From Marinobacterium zhoushanense (GTDB lineage Bacteria; Pseudomonadota; Gammaproteobacteria; Pseudomonadales; Balneatricaceae): a DNA stretch of 64,000 nt. How positions within the stretch are numbered: position 1 is the first letter of the stretch; each line of letters opens with the position of its first letter. The stretch is from the NCBI RefSeq assembly GCF_014641945.1, contig NZ_BMIJ01000007.1, forward strand, positions 186,001 to 250,000, written 5' to 3'. The translations under genes and the position numbers were made by a program. This document shows, in pieces, positions 8,306 to 16,816 of the stretch. The notes beneath the pieces were generated by a model. That model searched no databases, was not told the origin of the DNA, and saw only the letters and a program-made list of their open reading frames with translations.

Positions 8306-8737
8306 ATGTACAGCAATATTTTGATTCCGATGGATCCGGACCACGCCGATCTGTTCGATGCCCAGGTGAAGGTGGCCCAGCGCCTGCTTGCGGCCGGCGG
8401 CACCATCTCCACCCTCTACGTTAACCAGAACTATGTGCACCATGTGCTGGCCGCGACCTCGTCGGAGCGGCCCACCGAGATCGAGCAGGCGATCCTGCAG
8501 CAGGTCAAAGCCCTGTTCGAGGCGGAGATACCCGAGGAGCAGCGTGGGCATGTTTACTCCCGTCGCGGAGTGGTGCATGACGAGATCGTCAAGAAAGCCA
8601 AGTCGATCGGCGCCGATCTGATCATCATGGCGGCGTGCAAGAAACCGTTGGAGCGCTACTTCCTCGGTTCCAATACGCGCAAGGTGATGACCGACGCCAG
8701 CTGCTCGGTGTTTGTGCAGAGGCAGATCGGGGGCTGA
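8306..8737 (+). CDS. Universal stress protein UspA family (TeaD-like)
   Basis: A 143-residue UspA-fold protein. MYSNILIPMD at the N-terminus and GADLIIMAACKKPLERYFLGSNTRKVM near the end (read as segments) carry the ATP-binding-type G-x2-G-like loop (FLGSNTRKV). It starts 4 nt after dctM with GGTGAGG upstream, so it belongs to the TRAP operon. In Halomonas elongata a Usp protein, TeaD, modulates the ectoine TRAP transporter TeaABC. A similar role here is inferred from position. ATP binding is likely but not proven. Confidence 0.85.
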   Translation: MYSNILIPMDPDHADLFDAQVKVAQRLLAAGGTISTLYVNQNYVHHVLAATSSERPTEIEQAILQQVKALFEAEIPEEQRGHVYSRRGVVHDEIVKKAKSIGADLIIMAACKKPLERYFLGSNTRKVMTDASCSVFVQRQIGG

Positions 8738-8772
8738 GCCTGAGCTTTCTTTGTTGGCACTGGGGACCCTAA

Positions 8773-8794
8773 CCCTGTGCCGGCTGTCACAGGG
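8773..8794 (+). repeat. Short hairpin after the TRAP-usp operon
   Basis: A perfect 7-bp inverted repeat CCCTGTG / CACAGGG (8773-8779 and 8788-8794) with an 8-nt loop, 36 nt after the uspA stop. It lacks a T-run, so it may stabilise mRNA or be a weak terminator. Confidence 0.4.
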
Positions 8795-8844
8795 CAGAGG
8801 AGAGGGATAGAATCCTCGGATAGGTCCAACAGAGAGAGCTCGAT

Positions 8845-9423
8845 ATGCGCGATTCAGCAAGCAGGCCTTTGTCTCTAATACTCGCTTTCCTGACCCTGAT
8901 GTCGGTCTCGTCGATGGCGGCGGCGGAGCTGGCGCCGGCGCGTATCGAAGCTTACATCGCCAGCCTGAGCACAGTGCGCGAGCTGGGTGACCAGCTCAAG
9001 GCGGAGGGTAAGCAGGACCTGCTCGCGCGGCAGATCATGCCGCGTGCCGGTGAGCCGTTCGACCCGCATCAGCGGGCGGTGCAGACCTTGAGGCGGAATG
9101 AGCCGGACTACTACACGCGGCTTGAAAGTAATGTTCTACGCCAGGGGTTTACCAGTGCCGACAGCTGGGCGCGCACGGGGGACCAGATCGTACTCGCCTA
9201 TGGCGCGGTGAAGGTGTCCGCGGAGAGTCCGCAGATGCTGGCGCTGGCAGCCCGGAGCGGCCCTGAGCAGGAGATCCTGTTGCAGACGCTGCCCGAGCCG
9301 CAACAGGGCCAGCTGAGGCAGGCACTGGTGGTGGCCAAGGCGCTGGCGCGAGTGCCCGAGGCGGATAAAAGGGCGGTACGGCCCTACGTGGCGCAACTGG
9401 ATAAGCTGTTCAGTCAGCCGTGA
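8845..9423 (+). CDS. Small secreted protein of unknown function
   Basis: 192 residues with a clear Sec signal peptide (hydrophobic stretch about 9-25, cleavage near MAAAEL). The mature part is alpha-helical and hydrophilic, with no cysteine pair, metal motif or recognised domain. The start follows AGAGAGAG. The 3' end overlaps the 3' end of the convergent cytochrome gene by 14 nt. A periplasmic location is the only supported statement. It is probably expressed separately from the usp gene, which ends 107 nt upstream. Confidence 0.75.
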   Translation: MRDSASRPLSLILAFLTLMSVSSMAAAELAPARIEAYIASLSTVRELGDQLKAEGKQDLLARQIMPRAGEPFDPHQRAVQTLRRNEPDYYTRLESNVLRQGFTSADSWARTGDQIVLAYGAVKVSAESPQMLALAARSGPEQEILLQTLPEPQQGQLRQALVVAKALARVPEADKRAVRPYVAQLDKLFSQP

Positions 9424-11491
9424 CCGGCTTGGGCTGGAGCTGGGATTGCAGGGCGCGGATCTGCGGATCGTCAGGAAATCGCTGTGTCAGTTGTAGCAAC
9501 AGCGCAGCGGCTTCATCGCGATGTCCGGTGTGGTGCATCGCCAAAACCAGTCGATAGCCGTAAGTGCTGTTGTCAGGTGCGGCTTGCAGTGCTGCTTTCA
9601 GATCCTCCAGCGCAGGCTCTATATGGCGCAGTTGCAGGCGGGTCAGGCCGCGCAGGTGTAGCAGCATCGCCTCTCCCGGCTGAGTGGCGAGACCGTCGCT
9701 TAAAACTGACTCCGCTTGGCTGAAGCGTTTTTGCTCACGCAGCAGGTCGCTCAATACCAGACGTGCCGGCAGATAGCCCTGGTCCATCTCCAATGCCAGG
9801 TTTAGATCCCGCTCAGCCTGTTCAGACTGTCCGCTGAGCAGGGCGTAGCGCGCCTTCAGAGTACGACCTGCGGGCCGGTCGGCGATCTCGTTCAGATAGC
9901 GTTCATACTCCTGTCGGACCTCGTTGCTCTCTTCGGGTAGTGCCCGCCGCTGCAGTAGGGTTTCGAATGCAGCCAGGCGCACGGCGAGTGTGGGATCGCT
10001 CAACCCCTTATCGGCGAACTGTGCCAAGCTGTCCGCGGGCAGGTCCAGCGCGGCCCGCCAGGCGCTCTCTCGCAGCAGTGTCGATTCGCTATCCAGCTGC
10101 GCCGCTACCAGCGCCGGTGCCTCGTGCGCGAGCTGGGGCGCCTGCATCTCCAGCAGGCTGGCGCGCAGCAGAGGCGCGCGCTCGTTGTTTTCCAGAAAAG
10201 CCTTCATCACTGGCAGTGCTGCACGCTGGACGCTGAACCAGTCCGAGCGCTCGCGGTGGTTGGGCCAAAGTTGAGAAACCTGTTTCGCTGACCAGTTGCG
10301 GTCCCGATCTTGGTGGCAGGCCAGGCAGGGGTCAGGGCTTCCGGCCTGGGCGGCGGTCAGGGGATCGGGGGTGGTGAAGTTGTGTTCGCGGCGAGCATCT
10401 ACCTGCATGTAGGTGGTTTGCGGCATATGGCAGCTGACGCATCGGGCGCCCTCGGAGCCGAGCGGGTGGCGGTGATGCTCGACGCGATCGAAGCTTGCGG
10501 CGGCATGACACTGGCTGCACAGCGCATTGCCCTCCAGCCGGGTTTTACCCGAGTGGGGGTCATGACAGTTGCTGCACACCACGCCGGCCTGGTACATCGG
10601 ACTTTGCAGAAAGGAGCCGAGCACGAACACCTCCTCGCGCACCCGGCCGTCCGGGTAGTAGAGTGGCGCGAACAGACGATTCAGGCTGTACTCGTCACCA
10701 AGCTGGCCGCCGAGGTTGGGGCTGAGCCGGGTGCGCAGTGCGTGGCAGCGGCCGCAGACCTGGATCTGGTCGGTCGATGATGGTTCGCCAATATGCCGGG
10801 GTGGGTGGAGTTCGCTGCCGGTGAGCCAGGCACCTCTGGCTTTCAGGTCGAGACCGGCGGACAGGGACTGGCCGGATTTGGCCGCTTCAGCGTGGGCTTC
10901 AGCCTGGCTGTGGCAGGCGCTGCAACCGACGCCGAGCCGATCGTAGCGGGTGTCGTAACGGTCGCGGTCAGCAGAGTAGCCTTTGACCAGCGCTGTGGTA
11001 TGGCAGTCGGCACACATGCTGTTCCAGTTCTGATAAACCCCGCGCCAGTGTAACGGGCTGCCCGGAATCTGTTGCTCGGGTTCATCCAGTCGGAACCAGC
11101 GCTGTCCACCCTTGGCTTCTGGACGGCTGTCCCAGGCGATATTGAGCGCCTGCAGGCGCCCGTCGCCCATATCTATCAGGTATTGCTGGAGCGGATAGAC
11201 GCCGAAGGTGTAGCGCACGTTCCATTGCTGCGCCTCACCCTGTTCGGTCAGGCGCAGGCCGAAGCGGCCGTTGGCATGTTGGAATTCTGCCTTAATGCCG
11301 TTGTCGGCGTAGTGCCCGCTGAAGTCGCCCAGCACGCTGTTCTCATTGGCGATTTGCATCGCCACGGCGTGCTGGGATTGCTGCCAACGGGCGCTCTCCT
11401 GTGGGTGGCAGGCGGCACAGGAATCGGCGCTGGCCGGGGAGGGGGCCAGCGCCGCAATCAGCAGAAGCAGAGTCGGTAACAGCGCTCTCAT
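9410..11491 (-). CDS. Octahaem cytochrome c with C-terminal TPR repeats
   Basis: A 693-residue exported protein with signal peptide (1-22) and eight CXXCH haem c sites in the N-terminal 400 residues: CAACH, CADCH, CSACH, CGRCH, CSNCH, CSQCH, CVSCH and CLACH. The spacing resembles cytochrome c554/doubled-CXXCH proteins. From about residue 410 to the end it is helical, with recognisable TPR units (ARYALLSGQSEQAERDLNLAL, then LRGLTRLQLRHIEPALEDLK). It likely acts in periplasmic electron transfer, the TPR part docking a partner. It lies 70 nt downstream of the arylsulfatase on the same strand, so the two may be co-transcribed. Which redox reaction it serves is unknown. Confidence 0.88.
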   Translation of the reverse strand: MRALLPTLLLLIAALAPSPASADSCAACHPQESARWQQSQHAVAMQIANENSVLGDFSGHYADNGIKAEFQHANGRFGLRLTEQGEAQQWNVRYTFGVYPLQQYLIDMGDGRLQALNIAWDSRPEAKGGQRWFRLDEPEQQIPGSPLHWRGVYQNWNSMCADCHTTALVKGYSADRDRYDTRYDRLGVGCSACHSQAEAHAEAAKSGQSLSAGLDLKARGAWLTGSELHPPRHIGEPSSTDQIQVCGRCHALRTRLSPNLGGQLGDEYSLNRLFAPLYYPDGRVREEVFVLGSFLQSPMYQAGVVCSNCHDPHSGKTRLEGNALCSQCHAAASFDRVEHHRHPLGSEGARCVSCHMPQTTYMQVDARREHNFTTPDPLTAAQAGSPDPCLACHQDRDRNWSAKQVSQLWPNHRERSDWFSVQRAALPVMKAFLENNERAPLLRASLLEMQAPQLAHEAPALVAAQLDSESTLLRESAWRAALDLPADSLAQFADKGLSDPTLAVRLAAFETLLQRRALPEESNEVRQEYERYLNEIADRPAGRTLKARYALLSGQSEQAERDLNLALEMDQGYLPARLVLSDLLREQKRFSQAESVLSDGLATQPGEAMLLHLRGLTRLQLRHIEPALEDLKAALQAAPDNSTYGYRLVLAMHHTGHRDEAAALLLQLTQRFPDDPQIRALQSQLQPKPVTAD

Positions 11492-11532
11492 CAGCTATTC
11501 CTGTGTTGTCGAGGTGCCGATGCAACGGCGGT

Positions 11533-11557
11533 TGGGCCAGGACGCAAGTCCGGCCCA
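11533..11557 (-). repeat. Intercistronic hairpin between arylsulfatase and cytochrome genes
   Basis: TGGGCC-A-GGAC (11533-11543) pairs with GTCCGGCCCA (11548-11557): ten base pairs with one bulged A and a 4-nt loop. It starts 5 nt after the arylsulfatase stop and has no U-tract, so it fits an mRNA-processing or attenuating stem rather than a full terminator. Confidence 0.6.
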
Positions 11558-11561
11558 GGTC

Positions 11562-13250
11562 TCAATACCCGCTTACCCAATCCGGGAGGATGACGTTGTT
11601 GTCTGCAGCATATTGCTCCCAGAGCTTAAGCATATGTGCCAATTGCTCCGGCTGCTCTTTGCTCAGGTCGTGACGCTCGGCCAGATCGTGGCTCAGGTCG
11701 AACAGCTGCACTTCGCCTTCGCTGTAGGGCTTGGGCATCATCACCAGTTTCCAGTCGCCTTGGCGAACATAGTACTTGCCGAACAGTTCACCACCCAATA
11801 CGCGATCGCTGGTGCCTGCCTTGCCCTCCAGAACCGGCAGCAGCGACTGTCCGGAGATCGGTTCGATTGCCTTGCCCTTATAGTTGTTGCCCGGCTGACT
11901 GAGGCCGGCCAGCTCCAGCAGAGTCGGTGCAATATCCTTGACTGAGGTGAGGCTGTTGTTGACCACATTTGCGTTGACGCCGGGGGCCTTGATGATACCG
12001 ATCGACCGGGTGCCGCCCTCGGTGGGGAAGCCCTTGTGCAGCTTGAATGCAGGCGCGCCGGCCCAGGCCCAGTTGGGGCCGTACAGGGTATAGGAGCCGG
12101 CGCGGCCCATCTGTTCGTAACTAAAGTCGTTGGTTTCGTCGATCACCTTGCGGATCTTCGGGAACAGATCGGCCGGCCAGGTTTCATCCAGATCATGCCC
12201 CTCGGCACCGTTGTCCGACAGGAACACCACCACGGTATTGTCGTACAGGCCGTTCTGTTTCAGATAGTCAAACACGCGCCCGGTGTGGGCGTCCATCTCG
12301 TCGACCATCGCCGCATAGATCTCCATCGCGCGTTTTTCAACCTTCTGTTCGTCGCTGCTAAGGCTATCCCAGGGGCGGCCTTTGGGCGGGCGTGGCGCGC
12401 TTTCGGCATCGGCCGGAATCAGCCCCATCGATTTCTGCTTCTCCAGGCGTTGAGCGAACAGCTCGTCGTAACCAGCGTCGTAGCGGCCCCGGTATTTTGC
12501 CATCGCCTCTTCCGGCGCTTGTAGCGGCCAGTGTGGCGCCGTGTAGCTGAGCATGCCGAAGAAGGGCGCACCGTTATCCTTGTCGGCTGCGATGTAGTCG
12601 ATCATCTTGTCGGCATAATACTGGGAGGAGTATTGGAAACCGTCCGGCAGTTTATCCAAGAGCACGTCATCTTCCGCGTAGGGCGCCTTCGCTTCCGGGG
12701 TTGGTGCGTAGGAGGGTTTCATGTCGGAGAAATGGCTGGCACCGCCGACCAACAGGGAGAAGGAGTGCTCAAACCCTCTGTCGTTGGGTTTGCTGCCCTC
12801 ACCCTTGCCCAGGTGCCACTTGCCGGTCAGGTAGGTGTTGTAACCGGCATCCTTGAGCAGGGTGGGCAGCGAGACCACGCGGTCGTTGATATGCCCCTCG
12901 TAACCCGGCTTGCCATCCTGGTTGGGTGCCAGCTCTTCGGCCATGTTGCCCAGACCCGCCTTGTGCGGGTCGACGCCAGTCAGCAGCGAGGCGCGGGTCG
13001 GTGAACAGGCGGGTGCGGTGTGGAAGTTGGTCATTCGGACCCCGGATGCCGCCAGTGCATCCAGATTAGGCGTGTCGATCTCGCCGCCGTAGCTGCCGAG
13101 GTCGGCAAAGCCCATGTCATCGGCCACGATCAATAGAATGTTCGGGTGTGCCGGATCGGTCGAGGCGGCAAAGGCCGGGTTACCGAACGTGGTCGCCCAC
13201 AGGGCGAGCGATGTTGCCAGCGAAAGCTTGGACAGTGTCATCTGATTCAT
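11562..13250 (-). CDS. Periplasmic arylsulfatase
   Basis: A 562-residue type I sulfatase with an N-terminal signal peptide (about 1-29). PACSPTRASLLTG near residue 80 is the C-x-P-x-R sulfatase signature, whose cysteine must be converted to formylglycine. NILLIVADDMGFADLGSYGG supplies the calcium-binding aspartates, GKWHLG the lysine/histidine pair and LSDNGAEG the second metal site. It hydrolyses sulfate esters, most likely aromatic or alkyl. No formylglycine-generating enzyme is in the window, so maturation must come from elsewhere. It is divergent from an OprD-like porin, which suggests joint uptake and cleavage of a sulfated compound; this is inference. Confidence 0.9.
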   Translation of the reverse strand: MNQMTLSKLSLATSLALWATTFGNPAFAASTDPAHPNILLIVADDMGFADLGSYGGEIDTPNLDALAASGVRMTNFHTAPACSPTRASLLTGVDPHKAGLGNMAEELAPNQDGKPGYEGHINDRVVSLPTLLKDAGYNTYLTGKWHLGKGEGSKPNDRGFEHSFSLLVGGASHFSDMKPSYAPTPEAKAPYAEDDVLLDKLPDGFQYSSQYYADKMIDYIAADKDNGAPFFGMLSYTAPHWPLQAPEEAMAKYRGRYDAGYDELFAQRLEKQKSMGLIPADAESAPRPPKGRPWDSLSSDEQKVEKRAMEIYAAMVDEMDAHTGRVFDYLKQNGLYDNTVVVFLSDNGAEGHDLDETWPADLFPKIRKVIDETNDFSYEQMGRAGSYTLYGPNWAWAGAPAFKLHKGFPTEGGTRSIGIIKAPGVNANVVNNSLTSVKDIAPTLLELAGLSQPGNNYKGKAIEPISGQSLLPVLEGKAGTSDRVLGGELFGKYYVRQGDWKLVMMPKPYSEGEVQLFDLSHDLAERHDLSKEQPEQLAHMLKLWEQYAADNNVILPDWVSGY

Positions 13251-13546
13251 AAGAACTCCTGCGAGTCGTTTGTTGTAGTTATCGAAACACGAGGGGTGGT
13301 TTCACGTTTTATACTCAATCTATATAGATAGCCCTCTGTCCATCAATTGATGTTTTCACTGTGTGAAAAGTGCGGTGCCCGGTCTAATGAAAAACCTGAC
13401 GTTAGACCTTTAATGCTGTTTTTACTCTGTGCAAATCTAATTTGCGTGCTCTGCGCCAGGGTTGTTTTATGTCCGTGCAGCAACCTGTCGAGACCGGGCA
13501 GGAAAAGGAAAATTATAAAAAATAAGGCGATCAGGAGTATTAGTTA
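13251..13546. other. Divergent promoter region, arylsulfatase / porin
   Basis: About 296 nt, AT-rich, between two divergent genes. It should hold both promoters. A short open stretch from 13347 has no family resemblance, and I do not call it a gene. CAGGAGTATTAG just before 13547 is a strong ribosome-binding site for the porin. No convincing operator palindrome was found. Confidence 0.5.
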
Positions 13547-14752
13547 ATGAAGCGGAAAAAGCTGTTAAATTGTTCAATAATCTTGGCTTCAGGTTTTGTT
13601 ATCAATTCACATGTATATGCAGTCGATGATAATATTGCGTTAACTTTTCGCACCCACTATGGACAGGTGGACCGTCATTTCGGTGCTGAAGACAGTGAAG
13701 AGATGAGTTTCACAGCTAAGCTGGATTATGCCTCGGATTACTACAAGGATTTAATTGGTTTCGATGCTTCGATCTATTCAGTAAGTAAGCTGTACGCGGA
13801 TAAAAACACAGCCCGTATACCGCTTTTGGACGAGAATGGAGATGGATTCAGTAAAATTGGCCAAGCCAATATCAAGCTCAAACCTAATGACAATATGACC
13901 CTGCGTATGGGGCGGATGCGGATCATCTCACCGCTGATGACCGATACCGATGGTCGTTCGGAGCCCGGTACGCGTGAGGCGCTCCGGGGGGATGTGCAGA
14001 TTGGTGGCGCCAAGCTCTATGGTATCTACAGTACCGCGGCGGCAGCGTCGGGCTATGACAGCTTTGAGCAGTATACCGATGATGGCGATGCGGTAGTAAT
14101 CGTCGGCGGACGCTACAGGTTTGAAAACGGTCTGGGTGTGCATCTTGCCCACGGTCAGTTGCAGGATGCCAAGCGGCAGACCTTTATCAGTGGACACTAC
14201 GGTATTCCTGTTGGCGAAGATAACCTGGATTTCGATATCTACCATTACATGGCCAAGGGTATAGGCGATCAATCCAATCTTGCTGATAATCCAGGCAGCG
14301 ATGGCAAACTGGATACCTATTTAAGCAACATCGTTGTGGCTTATTCACATAAGGATCTGACCTACTCGCTCTCCTATCAGCGCGTGGGTGATGATCTATA
14401 TGAGCCAAGCTGGGACGGATTTAACCACGACAGATCGGTGCTTTGGACCAATAACTCGGTCCAGATTCTCGATTTTTACAGTCCGCAAGAGGAGTCATTG
14501 CAAGTGCGGGTTGATTATGCGCCCTCACAGATTCCGGGTTTTACGCTGATGACCCGATATACCGAGGGCGATTATAAGGATGGTGATGAGAAACTGAAGG
14601 ATAGTGAATTTAACCTGGAGGCGGGCTATGTCGTGCAGACAGGTGTTGCAAAGGATCTTGCTCTCAAAATGCGCTATGCCGATGTTGAGGTTGGCGGTGT
14701 GGGCAATCTGGAGGATATTCGATTGATTGCGGAGTATGGGTTCAGTTTTTAG
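13547..14752 (+). CDS. OprD-like outer-membrane porin
   Basis: 401 residues with a signal peptide ending near VYAVDD (about residue 27) and a long series of amphipathic beta-strands ending in YGFSF, the C-terminal aromatic signal for outer-membrane insertion. FGAEDSEEMSFTAKLDYASDYY (split) and the RMGRMRI segment resemble the OprD family of substrate-specific porins. Its base composition is visibly more AT-rich than neighbouring genes, which may mean recent acquisition or strong expression codon bias. It is divergent from the arylsulfatase and could admit its sulfated substrate. The substrate is not predictable. Confidence 0.82.
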   Translation: MKRKKLLNCSIILASGFVINSHVYAVDDNIALTFRTHYGQVDRHFGAEDSEEMSFTAKLDYASDYYKDLIGFDASIYSVSKLYADKNTARIPLLDENGDGFSKIGQANIKLKPNDNMTLRMGRMRIISPLMTDTDGRSEPGTREALRGDVQIGGAKLYGIYSTAAAASGYDSFEQYTDDGDAVVIVGGRYRFENGLGVHLAHGQLQDAKRQTFISGHYGIPVGEDNLDFDIYHYMAKGIGDQSNLADNPGSDGKLDTYLSNIVVAYSHKDLTYSLSYQRVGDDLYEPSWDGFNHDRSVLWTNNSVQILDFYSPQEESLQVRVDYAPSQIPGFTLMTRYTEGDYKDGDEKLKDSEFNLEAGYVVQTGVAKDLALKMRYADVEVGGVGNLEDIRLIAEYGFSF

Positions 14753-14781
14753 TCGGGATTTTTAGTGAAGTAGTGTGTTTT

Positions 14782-14806
14782 AGGGCGCCATCGGCGCCCT
14801 TTTTTA
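14782..14806 (+). terminator. Terminator between convergent porin and IclR genes
   Basis: An 8-bp perfect stem AGGGCGCC / GGCGCCCT (14782-14789 and 14793-14800) with loop ATC followed by a run of T to 14806. It serves the porin. The reverse strand has only weak T content, so its action toward the IclR gene is doubtful. Confidence 0.9.
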
Positions 14807-14813
14807 TTTCCTG

Positions 14814-15611
14814 TTAGTAAAGTTCGTGCTTCAAGATCTCTTGCGCTATCTGGTCCGCTGCGGCTTTGAGTTTCGGCAGCAACTCCTTCTCGACTTGACC
14901 CGGCTTGATGAAGGCGTCGAGCCACACAATGTTGATGCAGGCCTGCACCTCTTCCAGCACCATGATCGGAACGGCAGCGACCTGGACCGGGTAGGTGTCG
15001 TTGTCATCCGGGCCGCCAATATAGCGCGTGTCGCGCTCGGCATAACCCTTGTCACGAGTCGATTGCAACACCTTGCTGACCCACTCCTCGTCACGGGCGA
15101 GTTTTGCATCGGGCCCCTCTCCCAGTCGCAGGCGATGCAGAATTGCCGCCTGATCCTTGGGGTGGCTCCAGGCCAGGTAGGCCCGGCCCACGGCGGACTG
15201 CAGCATAAAGGGTTGATATCCCATAAAGCCCTGGGACAGAAACAGAGGCGACTGGCGCCGGGTCGTCTCCACGATCTCCATGCCACTGCCGTTGTAGATT
15301 GCCAGGTCCGAAGGCCAGTGTATCTCCCGCTGTAGCGTATCAAGTATCGGTGCGGCCAGTTGTGCCAGGCTGTTCTGGGTGCGGATATGGGTACCCAGTT
15401 CATGGATCTGGTAGCTGAGTCGGTAGCACTGATCACCGAGGCTGCGATACACCCAACCCGCTTCGATCAAGGTGGCCAGAATGCGCAGAAGGGTTGCACG
15501 ATCCAGCTGGGTCGTCTGGTGCAGCTGATTCAGGCTCAGTGCGCAGTCGGGACCGTTCAGGGCTTCGATCACAGTAAGAGCACGGGTTAGCGAACGTATC
15601 AGCTTTGACAT
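14814..15611 (-). CDS. IclR-family transcriptional regulator
   Basis: A 265-residue regulator with the IclR N-terminal winged helix (about 1-75; LNQLHQTTQLDRATLLRILATL, split, is the helix-turn-helix) and a C-terminal GAF-like effector domain (about 85-255). Members usually regulate aromatic or acid catabolism and bind a small carboxylate. It faces the porin tail to tail, and nothing downstream is clearly its target. Ligand and operator are unknown. Confidence 0.88.
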   Translation of the reverse strand: MSKLIRSLTRALTVIEALNGPDCALSLNQLHQTTQLDRATLLRILATLIEAGWVYRSLGDQCYRLSYQIHELGTHIRTQNSLAQLAAPILDTLQREIHWPSDLAIYNGSGMEIVETTRRQSPLFLSQGFMGYQPFMLQSAVGRAYLAWSHPKDQAAILHRLRLGEGPDAKLARDEEWVSKVLQSTRDKGYAERDTRYIGGPDDNDTYPVQVAAVPIMVLEEVQACINIVWLDAFIKPGQVEKELLPKLKAAADQIAQEILKHELY

Positions 15612-15778
15612 GAGGCTACGTATATCGGCTGGAGTTGTCTGCTTTCACTATAGCCCGCGTGCGATCAAGAGGTGTGAGGAGAGCAATACTGAGTCTCGGA
15701 ATCTAGTCAGGCACCGAATCAGGAACAACTGATCCTTTCACCAGGTAAAAACCATACCGGGCATCGGTCGACCGGAAA

Positions 15779-16420
15779 TCAAGACTCCTCCAGACTCTCT
15801 GCCAGCCTCTGCACCGCCATCTCCAGCAGCAGCGGGCTGATCTCATGATCCACGCCTTTTTCGGTGTCCAGTGTGACCTGTGCACCCAGTGACTCCAACC
15901 GTTCGCAGGCGGCACGGGCATGGCTGACCGGGATCACGCTGTCGTTCTCGCCATGCAGCAGGTGGATGCGGGTGTTCTCCGGTGCCTGGTCAGGCAGCGC
16001 CGCGTAGCGACCGGAGAAACCTAACACCTGAGCGGCCAGTCCATCCCGAGCCTTGATTGCTTCCAGCGACATGATGGTGCCCTGAGAGAATCCCACCAGT
16101 ACCGTGTGTGCCGCATCGATGCCCTGGCGCTGCTGCAGGGTTTCCACCATCTCGATAAAGGCGGGCAGGGCGGCGGCAACCCGATGGGGGCGATTCTCTT
16201 CGGTGACACCGCGCAGGGAGAACCACTGACGTCCGCCGAAACCGCCGTCGAAGGGTTCGAATCCGTCCACCACCAGGCAGCAGGCATGGGGAAAGGCGGT
16301 ATGCAGGGCATGGCCCAGCGGCGCCAGATTCTCTTTGTTGGCACCGACCCCATGCGCCAGGATAAACAGGTAGCGGGTTTCGCCCTGGGCCGGAATTTCG
16401 ATCATCGCCGGTAATTTCAT
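15779..16420 (-). CDS. Alpha/beta hydrolase (phospholipase/carboxylesterase family, YpfH-like)
   Basis: About 213 residues. It has the alpha/beta hydrolase fold of the carboxylesterase/phospholipase family: LFILAHGVGANKENL with the oxyanion-hole HG, the nucleophile serine in GFSQGTIMS, the acid in HGENDSVIPV and the histidine in KGVDHEISP. I start it at 16420, preceded by GAGG, although an open frame extends 50 codons further upstream. That extension is the remnant of another gene (see next entry). The substrate is an ester of unknown type. Expression may start from the old promoter of the decayed gene. Confidence 0.85.
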   Translation of the reverse strand: MKLPAMIEIPAQGETRYLFILAHGVGANKENLAPLGHALHTAFPHACCLVVDGFEPFDGGFGGRQWFSLRGVTEENRPHRVAAALPAFIEMVETLQQRQGIDAAHTVLVGFSQGTIMSLEAIKARDGLAAQVLGFSGRYAALPDQAPENTRIHLLHGENDSVIPVSHARAACERLESLGAQVTLDTEKGVDHEISPLLLEMAVQRLAESLEES

Positions 16421-16619
16421 CTTTCTATCCTCTTTTCTTTGCACCGCTGGCGTGCAGCCGAGCAGCCAAGCATCCATCGACCGCTCGTGCAGGTTATGGG
16501 TGATACTGCCGGAGCCGATGATCAGAATACCCTGCGCGCGCAGCGCCGCACAGACCTGTCTCAATGGCAAAGGTTGCTGAACCTTGGGACAGGAACAGTG
16601 TCGGCAACGGGTTGGACAT
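16421..16619 (-). pseudogene. Remnant of a DODA-type extradiol dioxygenase gene
   Basis: An intact start site remains: AAGGAG, then ATG at 16619 encoding MSNPLPTLFLSQGSAT, the family N-terminus with its conserved HGS motif here as QGS. After 16 codons the frame shifts, and the next recognisable piece is LRAQGILIIGSGSITHNL, which in intact family members lies well over 100 residues further on. The middle of the gene and everything after about 20 residues past this motif are missing. The catalytic histidines of the N-terminal half are lost. The fragment runs directly into the hydrolase ribosome-binding site. It is an internally deleted gene, not a frameshift alone. Confidence 0.75.
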
Positions 16620-16816
16620 TTTCGACTCCTTGATGTTTGGATATGGGCCTACTCTAGCTTGTCCACGACGGCAATAAATCGCATTTATCAGCGCTATTTA
16701 AACAATTATTTAGATCATACCCGCCAGGATCTGCGACTGTTGGATAAATGCCTGCGTTCCACTACTCTGAATGTATGGATCGAATCTGCCCGGACTGGCC
16801 CGTTTGCGGTGATGAT

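Noticed and set aside
13347..13547. A 66-codon cysteine-rich open frame upstream of the porin
   Set aside because: No ribosome-binding site, no known family, and it lies in the AT-rich promoter region.
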